Origin: Phallusia fumigata
Lineage: Eukaryota; Chordata; Ascidiacea; Phlebobranchia; Ascidiidae
Reading direction: 5' to 3'
DNA: 30,944 nucleotides
Assembly (NCBI GenBank): GCA_008931825.1
Contig: QXVZ01006401.1
Span: 1 to 30,944 of the forward strand
Under the pieces are notes generated by a model. That model ran no database searches. It was not told where the DNA came from and was given only the letters and a program-made list of their open reading frames with translations. The position numbers were made by a program, and so were the translations under genes. Numbering within the stretch: the first letter of the stretch is position 1; every line of letters begins with the position of its first letter. Shown here piece by piece: positions 12,201-24,200 of the stretch.

Positions 12201-15200
12201 GCAAAGAAACTTGGGTTAAACTGTGCTAAAGTTTTAAGCGCAAGGTGTTGGAAAATGTTGGAAGTCAGAAACCTAGGAAAGTCAACTCGTAGCAAAACAG
12301 AAGCTTAAAGGCAACAATAATAAGCGACATATTCATTTGGCCAAGGATGGCGGTACGGTACGCAGCAAAAAACATCAAAAGTTACATTGGTACAGTGGTA
12401 CGCCCTTCGCAACGAGGTACGTGGTATGACTTAAACTAGGGACTGCTTTATAAAATCTTCTGTTTTGGGAGCATGTTAAAATGGAATTCTGTTTGGGGGT
12501 CCTCGAAAACAAACAAAGATAGAGCGGTCCTTGTGCAAAAAAAGTTTGAGAAACACTGGATTAGACAAAGGGCGGCAGTACGGTGCGCACTAAGATCATT
12601 AAAAGGTATCGGTGCGCCTTTTGCAACAAGTACGCCGTACCGGACTGCCACGAGGATGTGCCAAGAATTTTCGGAAGCACTTTCCATTACTTCCAAATAT
12701 GGCTGTAAAAATATGTGAAAATGAAAGCATAAAGCACCAACCAAAGGCACCATATTTTTTCATGTTATGGTGACAATGTTTTAATCGTGTAGAACCCAAA
12801 ACCACCCGCAGAAACTACTTTCAATATGGCAAGTTGGCAAAATTAACCAGACCACTATGCTGGGCAAAGGTGCGACTGCTGGCTATTTTACCCATTGTAG
12901 CCAGCATTTACTTTTGTCTTGACGTATTTTCAACCGTGAGGTTTTTTTCGCAGGCGTTTTTTTGTTTCTGTGCCGTCAGTAAAATGTTTTATCTTTTTAT
13001 TTATGTTTTTCTGGGCAGAAAGGAAATTTAATATAATACAAAGTTAATTTGAGGCACACCTATAGACTTCAGCGTTTTCGACTGGCTGCCAACGAAGTCT
13101 CAATCTTTGATCGCTCACATCGCGAAACTCAACTTGCTGGGGTCGAGGAAGTTCTGTTGGTGGAAAATAAATAGTTTATTTTGTCTGGTTGTGATTTTTG
13201 TTTTGAAGACTTTTTTGTTCTTACATTTTGTTTTTGGCAAAACAAACAGAAAAAAAGGAAAGGTTTTTTCTTGTCAGCTTTTGATGTTGTTTTACAAACA
13301 TACATAGCACCAATAATATCATTTATAGTTATGTCTCAGCACTTTTGAAGTCGATAAAAAACACCAAATTAACAAGAATAATATCACAAGATACGGCCTT
13401 GAGTAGCTTAATTAATAACATAACTGCCAGAGAGCTTGTGTATAGTGAATACATTGTAATGCAAACGTTTCGTCGATGCACAGGCAATGACAACAGCGAT
13501 TGTTGAAACGTTTGGGGGGGGGTGTATTTACTACATACAAGCTCTCTGGCAGTTATGTTTTTCTTCAGCAAGATTAATGCACGTCGTGACGTAAAGCGAT
13601 TTCACCCCAAATCAACATCACACCATCGAAACAAAAATCTCACAAGGTTTAAACCACATGACGTCATGGTGATTACGTCATACTGACTTGTATACACGAT
13701 GACGTTGAGCAGTTTGCTCTCTGTGTTGGAGTTCCACGCTTTCATCCATATCGCGTAGGGAGTGTTGGAAGTGAGGGATTGGAAAAGTTTCGAAGGTTCG
13801 TTGGAAGTCACGCGGAAAGCTTCGGGCTCGTCTTGCAAGTTACGAGTGATAGCCATCCTGCGTTGAAATGTCAAGTCTAGTTTATTACCATTGCCTTTCC
13901 TTTAATTAAATTTATATAACATAGACTTTACTTTAATTCAGTGTTTTTTTTCAGGGCATTTAATTCAGTTCTATTTTTTAACAGGAAGCGCTGATAAATT
14001 GGAAACGTTTTTGTCGCCGTAGTTTAGCCACCACCACAAATTTATTTAACATTAAGAAGCAAGAAAGGGGGAGAACCCAACCTAAAAGTCAAAATACTTT
14101 GCAATGTACAAACTATCAAAAATGGAAACTTCTAGGTGACTTACTTTATTAAATACTGGTTTTGAAGTTCCTTTTTAAACGGAAAACGAAAAAAAATATA
14201 TGGCTTTGAAATAAAAGTGCTGGTCCAAATAATAGATAAATGTTATTCGTCAACAACGCATGCCATTATCGGTGATGCGTAAATAAAGATTAAAAAAAAA
14301 TCTTTGTAATGAATTCCTAAATATATGTCATGTTGAAAATATATGAACCAAATTTAAATCAACTGCCCATCACTAGCAGCTCTCTGTTGGCAAATTCTTC
14401 CGAAAACAAAGCAAAGAATAATGTTTTACTGAAACTGTTGCTTAGTAACATTTTAATCATCATCCAACGTAACTAATTCCGCCAACAGCTCGCACATTTA
14501 ACCCGAAGTTAAAAACGACTCCTTACTTGAACGACTGACGCCCTTCTACATCAAGCCATGTGAGACTGATTTCCGAATCGGTGACGTCAACCACAGTAAA
14601 GTTGGAGGGAATTGGAAGCTCTGAATAAAGCAAATTAAAAAAGTAAATCAACAATCATAATTAAAAACATAACTGCCAGAGAACTTTTGCATAATGAATA
14701 GATTGTAATGCAAACGTTTCGACAATCGCTGTTGTCATCATCAGTGCAATAACGATTTTTTAAACGTTTGCATAATAATGTATACACTGGGCAAAGTAAA
14801 TACATTTTCTGTAGGAAGTAAATTTTTCCAAACATGAATTCCATTAATAGAAACACAAGACAAAGACTTAAAAAATAGCTTAATTAAAAACAGAACTGCC
14901 CGAGAACTTGTATGTAGTCCAGAATACATTTGATTGCAAGCGTTTCAACAATCGCTGTTGTTATAAAAATCAATGAAAAAAGTGTATTCACTACATACAA
15001 GCCCTCTGGCAGGTATGTTTTCACGAATTTCATTCATAATAAAAGTTCCATTAACAGATAAATTCGTTGAAATACCTGTGTATGTGTTAAAATCGGATGG
15101 TAAGCTTCTGGTGAACTTGTTCTCAGCTACGATGGAGATTTCGTAAAGTGTGTTCGGTTCCAGATGGTCGAGGAAAATCTGAGGTCGTGTCACATTCAGA

Positions 15201-18200
15201 TAATGTGGATTCTGTCCTGCAAATATCAAACAAGAGTCATCAATAAATCGGAATTAGCCATGGGCGCCGGCAGAAAATTGCCCAAGGGAGCAAATCTTGT
15301 GATATTTCAGTATTATGGACACTTTTTCATGAGAATATGAGAATATTTAATAGAAACCATACAATTAATAAAACACATTTTCGGGTTTCCTGGTAGGCAT
15401 GTATCCCCTCCTACATCTATGTGCCGACCCTTGGATTTTGGTACGATATATTTAACAAACTTACAATCCAAACCACCCATTTATATCGATATTTTTTAAA
15501 TAGTCAGAAGCCAGTCGCTTAAAAGGGCAGCGTGGGGCGTATCAAAATGTTTGGTAATCATAAATTGTCTGTTTGTTTCATTTTTATCCTCGTAAACAAA
15601 CGGGTGCAGAACCACGCATGAATGCGTTATGCTCGCAATGAGCCCACCATCGAGCTACCTGCATCATCGCGGTTCCGTTCGATCATTTTTTTCGATTTTT
15701 AATTTCCTTATTTTTTTCACAATAGGAAGATACAAGCCAGTACGGGTGTGTAAAACATTTTCTACGTTTCGACAAACGCTGCTGTCATCATCAGGAATGA
15801 CTCGGAAAAGGGGTGCAAAGTTACATGTCACGGTAAAAGAAAAAACGGGGGCGCGTAACTACTGTTAAAAACGATAAAACCCACTGACAAGAACATCTAA
15901 TTTTTTTTAATTTTTAAAGTGGGTAAGTTAAATTGTGTTGAAGCAATGCTGCCTAAGTTTCTTGCTCATGAAAGAATTATTAGAATTAATCTATTGTTGA
16001 AAAGCAGGGGTGCACAACCTGTTGCCACAGATGCAAATTTATAAGGACGTGCACATTTACATCAAAGCATAAGTATCAGCAGCTGTGTAATGATAAACAC
16101 TCTTGCTGGATAAAAACACTTAAAAATAAGGAAGTCATTCAAAATTAAAATTAAATTTCACTTTAAGGCACAAGAAAATTGAAAGTTACCACATAAAACC
16201 CATTTCTTCGCAATATGTTATTGCTAAAAAAAATAACTCGTATCGTTAGCAGCCGTAAGTGAAATAAAGTTTATGATGCGGCCGGTAATGGCGAAAAGGT
16301 TGTGCACCACTTGTTCGAGAGCCACCGACGGTTTAGGGGGATCATGGCGCCGTGTACAACATGTTACAAGGCATTACGATGTAGAACTCGATGTAAAACT
16401 TGGCGTAGCAAGCACAACATAAGTTCGCACGGGTGGAACAACGGCCGCACGAAATTACGAAGAAGGTAATTAATATTTAATGAAGTTTCATTGTGATAAA
16501 TAATTTACTTGGAAAATTAATGGAATGAAATTGAAGGAGTTGCGATGGAAATTATAATAAAAAGTGACATTTTAAAGTTTTATTACCTTTTTAAAAGGAT
16601 GGTTGAGTTTATTTAATTAGCTAGTCTACCATCTTGCACATTCAAAGTGGGATTCAAAACTATCTTTTTTAAACGGTTTTTAACATTTATAATTCTCAAA
16701 TGAAGTAATAAAGGTAAATAGCCTGTTATATTTTGACATTTTAAAAATATTTTATTTTAAATTTTTTTGACGAAAAAAAAAACTGTTTAAAAAAAATATC
16801 GTCAAAAATCTTAAAAAATTCATTTTAATAAAATGATCTTTTAAAACCAAGTCTCCCCATTTTTTTACCTTGCTACGTTTTAGAATAGTAACTGTTTTAC
16901 AATATTATCTATGTGATGTAATATTCGAAAGACGAGACAACTTATTTAAAGAATTTCTCCGTATTCGTTCGCTTTTCTATTTAACAAACTGCCAAATATT
17001 TTGGACTGTAAAACCCACAAGATTTAGTTACATTATTTTCAAATCTCAGAAACCCAGTTAAAACACCGATCTCTGACGAAAACTTACTTTTCGTTCTTCC
17101 CTTTCTCGCAGTATAAGTGACGTTGTAGTATATTGCGTCATCAACGGGATTCCACTGAAGCAGCAGAGTGCTGGTCGTCAGGTTTTCGGCGTTCAAAGTC
17201 TGTGGAGCCATCAGCCGCGTAAAGGTGGTTGCCTGCTGCGGGAAACTTTTCGTGTGCTGGTTGCAAGCTGCAGGATAAAATTGGAAATGTTGAAAAAATT
17301 ATTATATTAAAAAAAATGCTTAAAAATATATTTGTGAAGTTTTGTGGATAATTTCGGTCATACATTTGTAAAAAAATATTTTTTAACAGATTAGGGCAAA
17401 AAATCACAACAAAATATCATATATCATAAATATGGAGTCAAATTTTGCATCTAAGTTGACGGAACGTTGTTATTAATCAACTATTTGTTAATCCACAAAG
17501 AAAACAAAAGGAAAAAACAATCCCTTACCTGTTAATTTAAACGTGTAGTTGGTGGTCGGTCGCAGAGGCCGGGCCAAAACGTTCGTCTCTGTCACATTGA
17601 TCGTCATCACGTATTGCATTCGAAGCGAGGCTGAAGAAAACGTTAATTTAAGTTTCCAAAAACTATCTGTAAGTTCGGTTTTTAGGGCATGCAATATTTC
17701 ACAGGACTGGCATACACGTTTGTGCTAAAGACAAAGTAAAAATTTATGTTGTTCCTCATGACGTACGCAGTGACGTATGCTGGATGACGTCATTTAGTAT
17801 CGATTTTCAAATTCTCCGGGCTTGGCGTATTTCACGCCGACATTTAAGGTTCGGTAATTTCAAAAAAAAATGGTGTGACGTATACACGATGACGTCATAG
17901 CTGTTGCGTATACACAATGATCGACGCCATAAAATATACTTCGTTATTAACGCGTCATTTTAATAGGGTGTTTTGAAAGAACACACTACGACATATAAAA
18001 AATGATTTACAGAATTTGTATGATACCTTTCTTGCGTTTCGACAACCCTTGTAACACTGGAGTTTGGTAAATATCCATTCTGTAATAATCAGCACCGGCC
18101 ACAGGGTTCCAACTGAGAAAAACTGATGAAGATTCGATTCTTTTCGGGTCTATACGGTAATTCCCCGGATCGGCAAGTTCTGTATCAAAGTATCAGACTT

Positions 18201-21200
18201 AATGAAGGGTAAACATTTGTGTAAAAATTTCGATTTGTTTCCTTGTGGAATAAAATCAAATTTTTTGAACTTAAACAAATCAAATGTAAACATGAATTTG
18301 TAGAAATGTCAAAAATAGTAGGGTTTAAAACTCGAAGTTCGTTCATCCACATCGTTAGCCGTTCCATAATATAGCTACATATAAAAAACATTGTTTTGAC
18401 AAGCTGGTGAGTTGAAAATGTTATAGCCAAGCAATTAAAAATTGAGGTTGCTTTACAAAAATGTCATTTATTTCATCAAAATATAAAATATGATCAGTTT
18501 GCAATTCAAAATTTGCTTAAACTCAATTCAAAGGAACGTATTTGACCCGGGGGCGTATAATGCCCAAGTATACACCAGGGTTGGATGAATTACACTTAGC
18601 AATTGAGCTGAATGTATTTAATTACTATTTTTGGTGTAATTGTAAAAGTAAAAATTGTAGTTTTAGAAGCACAGCTATACATTATAGAAATGCCGACTTG
18701 GTTGTTGTGTAAAAACAATGTGTTGAAATCGAAAATTTTTTGACACATAATTATAATTAGTAATTAATTACAAGTCTCAGAATAACTGTAATTGTAATTC
18801 ATATTCTTAAGGACAGAGTAATTGTAATTGTAATGTAATTCAAAAATTTGACAGAATAATTGCAATTTAACTAAAAATCACATAATTGATCCAACTTTAG
18901 TATACACTAACTTGTACTATATTATCAAATAAACCTTTCATTTACTTTCCAAAAAAAACGTTTCACTATGTACATGACAGCCTGCCCACTCACTTGTGTA
19001 CTTCAGGATGACACTCGGGTTGCTTTGGGTTTGGTTTGCACCTGACACCACAAGTATCTCGTACCTAGTACCCGGTCGCATGTTAGTAAGTGTTGCATGG
19101 GGTGATGTGATGCGACCCTGACCCAGCACTTTGCTGGGTGGATTCTTTTCACCTGGGAAACACGCAAATTTGTAATTGCCTGCAAAATCTATGGGAACAG
19201 ATTCTTGGTTCACAGTCTTTCGCTTGGACTCTTTTTGTTGCAATAAATCTTTTAGGTATTTTAAAGGCGTGCCAGAAACAAAAAAAAATGTTTTCTTAAA
19301 CCCAAACCTGATAAAAAAAATAATTATAGACCATTAATAAAGATCTAAAACAACGGTTTACTGATTTGGCCTTTCTTTAGATTTGCGGATATTCGATTTG
19401 GCCAGTTTTTGTCACGTCGTGTAATAGCAAGTTTGTGACGTAACACATACTTCGGCCTGTATATCACAAATCGAACGAGATTTATTAAACCACCTCCCAG
19501 GAAAGTTTTTGTTGCTATTTTAATTGTCAAATGAACAGTAACTTGTTGTTGTAATGTCCAACCACAAAACCATGGAATTTGAATCTCACCGGATCTTGGC
19601 GCAAAATTTGGCTTCAAACCGGGTAGTGAGGTTAGTACGATCCAACGGATCTTTACCGATTCCCAGTAGCAGATAACACAAAACACACAACGAACCCAAC
19701 TTTACCTTCTTCCACAGCGTGCTCGACGCTCTGGTAAGCTTTCTCGCATTGCAACTTCATGCTCTCCACTTTCTTGTAGTCATATTGCCAGTACTGGGCA
19801 TAAGGTTTGTATTTATCAGGCATTGATGTGAAGGCGACTTTCCTACGCTGCTTCACTGCATTGGAAGACAAAGAATATTTGACAAAATTACATTAATATC
19901 CAAGATCTCCCGAAACTTTTTATTCAAAACTTAATTGTTTTTGCAAATATTACCTTCGTTGGATCATTAGCAAAAATTATGGTGAATATTGATGCAGTAC
20001 CTCAATTATTTAATGTAGAAGTAATAATTTAAAAAACGTTAATAAACTACATGTGAAATGTAGTTAATTCCACTGCGGTCAAAACCACTAACCAAACATT
20101 AAGTTAAATAACGCAGGTGAAAAAATTCAAACGATTCTCACCGATTCCCACTGTCCTGTCCACTCCACTGCAATCATACACAAGCAGTAGATAGGATTTA
20201 GCATGGGGAACTGTCAGCCATTTCACTTCCATTCTGTTGTGCTGGATATCGTTGTATGNATCTAAAGAATCCATGTAACAATATAAACCACACAGTAGTG
20301 TCTAGTTGTTCTATTCAGGTATTCTAGAATAGTTAGAAAAGGTGTTATAGTTGCAGAAGATCTAATTGTGTAGTTTTCTAAATCCAGAAAATCCAATTAA
20401 ATTTCGTATATCGAGTCTACAACTAGAATAGTTTAGTTGTTTAAGTACAAAATATATGACTAAAATTATAATCTTTATCTGGAGCAGTTGTTTTAATCTG
20501 GAGCAATTTTATCTGGTTGTTTTTATTCTGTGCAACAAACACTAAAGTTTACGTTGTTATAGTTTGGGACAAAAAAAGTAGACAAGATGCCAATAGTGAT
20601 TTAATTACAAAACCACATCAGATCATTGTATAGGTCCTTTGAGTGCATTTTACCACATCCACGTTAGACAACAGGGCTACTTTACTAACCTTGACAATTT
20701 GACTGTCGTGGTAATTCCGCAGAATAACAATGTAAGTGAGAGCACCCGGAACCGGATCCCACTGTGAAAAGACGCTGTGGTCTGTTACATTACTGATGCG
20801 GATGTCTGTCGTCTTTGGTAGTTCTGTGACAAAAAAACGGGTTTGCCTAGGGTGTATGTTGCCACAAGAAAGCGTTGTAACGGTTTAAAACGGTGATTCT
20901 CAACCTTTTTTATTCCATGAACTACTTTCACCGATATTCAAAGCTAAAATCATTTCAACGGAATATGGTTGGTGAATAGCATGTTTATATCAGAATATTA
21001 GGAAGAGACACTTTGCTCTTACATCGACATGTAATTACATTTTCGACAAAATTGCCAGATTTCTAAATTAAAAATTCACCCGGTCGAGAAACCATAGTTT
21101 AACACTCATTTCAGTTTTTAAATATTCACATTTTCGGCTTAAACCAATTTATTTACCCAGCTGAAGCAGTTATCGTTATTAAAAGAAGCAAAAAAGTGAA

Positions 21201-24200
21201 GTGTTTGTTTACTTGAATACAGTGTTTTCTCGAGCAAAACACTGGTGGAAATATAGTTGTAGGCTTGCAGTTTGATTTGGTATTTTTTCGCCGCGACGAG
21301 ACCAAGAAAATAAACCGCCGTAGAGGTAACGTTTCTCTCATCCACTTGCTGTTAAAAGAAAACAAGGTTTAAGTTCTTTTCAAACAACAGGGAATTTAAA
21401 CCCAACCATTAGACTATAGTGAACATTCATTAGTTAACAACAAAATAAACGAAACTGATGTAAAAAAACTTTGCCTGAATTACATTTTTAAAGTGTATCC
21501 AATGTTTACTTTCATTAACACGAGTTTCTACACTTATTTTGTCCTTACAATCAATAAAATACCGTTTTTAAACTGTATATAATGCTTACTATCATAAACA
21601 CGAGATTCTTCACACATTTTTTGGGCTTACAATGAAGAAAATACCGTTTTAGAGTGCACCTAACGCTTACTTTATAAACAAGCGTTGACACAGTCATCCT
21701 GTAGTTACAATTAAAAAATAAAAAATATAACAACTTGATGACGAAACCACGCGTTCGTTTACTTACAAAGCTGTCCCCAGATGAGGGGAATTCGTTGAGG
21801 GTGACGATGAAATAGATGGAACGCTCGGGTTGGGTCCAACTAACTTTGAGGAAAGTATCACTGACGTTGCTCACCAAAAAATCTGCCGGTTGTTCGAGAC
21901 CTAAACACAACAACGCGTAAAAAATGTGTCTGTGGGCCAAACGGTAGCAAGGTAAAGCAGAATAGCAGGGGGGCACACTTGTTCAATGGAACAGTCGTTT
22001 GCAGAAAACCACAGACAGCTGCAAGCCGCAAAATTAGTATGTACAGCGTTAACAACAGTTATAGAAACAACACAAACATAATATTTATCAATATAGGTTT
22101 TTGTTTGATTCTTTGTAGTTCAATGTTACGACACTGCAATGCAATGTCACACTGCAATGTTACGATACAGTAACAAACTTCTAATATAAGGTAACAACTC
22201 CCTATCAATTTGGGATATTACTATTCAGTTAGAAGAGCCACATAAAACATGCCGCTCAAGAGCCGCGGTTTGCCCATCGTTGCAATATAGAGTCACCAAA
22301 ACTTGTGTGTGTGTGTTAGGTATTCTTTTGTGTGTGCTCGACAATGTAGTCTCTTTAACTTACGTGTGACGAAGGAATTCGAATCAGATTCTCCCAGCAC
22401 TTTCCCGTTCATCGCCTGCACAGTGACAGTGTACTGAGAGCCGGGTTTTAAGCCTCCTATGCTGGTCCACTCTTCGGATTTTTCACCAAGCCCAGTGTAC
22501 AAATCGTGCGTCGGGTCAATGCTCACCTACAGAGAGAAGCACGAGATGCTATGACGTCACCACCATATACGTCATTACTTTACGTCTATCGTTTAGAGGT
22601 CGTTTGAAAGATTCAACTGCTTGAAAGTTAATGACGTTTTACATTGCTGGCGAAATATTAAGCAGCGTCTTAAAGATAAGTTATTTTTAAACATAAATAT
22701 ATGCATAAACAAACGTAAAACGTCGGGGTTAGAGTTTGCTACTTTTTGGACGCTTTTTTACCGTTTGAAATACACCGAACGGTGCGACAGAATCTAAGGC
22801 CTTAACATTTTGACAACCCTAATGTTGCTCTCAGCATGAAAGCATGGTGAACAGGATGCCACGAAGTATCTTCTATGATTGCTATACACTTTTTTCGCCG
22901 GTTTTCCTCATAATTTATTATTGTGGATATTACTGCTCAGTTACCCACAGGTTATGACTGGAATAGAGTGTTCTGATTCATCTGTCTTAATTTACCGTTC
23001 GAGAACCAGAGCCCTGATATTACATTCTGTTTTTATTTATTTGCTTTCTGCTTTAAAACTTTGTTCTGTTACAAAGCTCTTTTTTATCTTGAGAATAACA
23101 GCAGTGTTGTCAAAACTGTAAGATGTTTTAATCTATCGCATTGGTTTGTATGTTTTATTACGAATAGCTCAAAGTGTGTATCTAATGCTTTACCTTGTAC
23201 AGAAGACCTTTGGGCGTCGGTTCCCAGCTGATCAAGGCACCAGACGCTGTTATATTCTCTCTGGGAATGATGATGTTTCGTACTTTTCCGGGCACTAAAC
23301 AATAAAAAATATCTACTTGCATGCAAATTTTTTGCAATCCAATGCCTTAATTAATTTTTGCAACATTTTACAAACAAAATGGCGGCGTGTAAAAAAACAT
23401 TATCCCCGGAATAGTTGATTGATAAATTCAATGCCTTTGCCTATTAATAGGTCAGCACTTTTACGGCAAATTAAATGTTATCAACTATTCATGTCGTTGA
23501 CGTCACAAATGACATGAGATAGGGAATTTAGTTGTGATGGAAACTGAAATGAGATGATATCGCGTGGATGGATATTAAAGCGAGATGAAATCATGAAATA
23601 TTAATCAACTTTTCAAAAGTTCTTGAAGTTTTCTCACCATCGCTGCTCCCTTCACATTTCCAAGTTCCGACGCCTGTGAATTTAAAAGGAAAAGTTTATT
23701 TGAGCGCCAAATATAACACATGAAAAGTCAACGCATTTCTTTTTTAAACTGGGATTTGTGAACTGCCTCATGGTCGGTGGATGTGCTTTCGGGTTTCAAT
23801 AAATCGAGATCTATTTAAAAAATCCACCAGTTTTGCAACGGTTAACGCAAAGTGTTTCTTATTAAGGCTTTTGTCAAATAATTTTTGAGGACCTAAAAAG
23901 TGCTTAATTCATTGCAATAATCGATATAAAAGAAAATACCTTACTAGTTTTGGGTTTCCAAAATATAGTTTTTTTAGTCTTAAACCCTTTAAATAATAAA
24001 AACTGTTACAGCCGCATCACTTTTTCCTTTTACCCGACAAAGACGCGAATTTTAGAAATTTTGCTAACAGGGCACCGATATATCAGTGGGATCCAATTCG
24101 TCTTTTAGTTTGGTCTCAAGCTTTCATGAAAATCCAAAAAATACTTTGAAACCACGTACACTTCTACAAACCTAACAACTTTTGGTTTTTCAAACTTTAA

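Larger units (their letters stand above)
15217..17087. other. Largest intron (between exons 15 and 16)
   Basis: 1.9 kb. It holds the MITE at 16005-16313, the hammerhead-like motif at 15765 and a very AT-rich stretch (16730-16850) with an inverted TTTTTGACGA / TCGTCAAAAA pair. No coding segment is supported on either strand. Confidence 0.7.
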
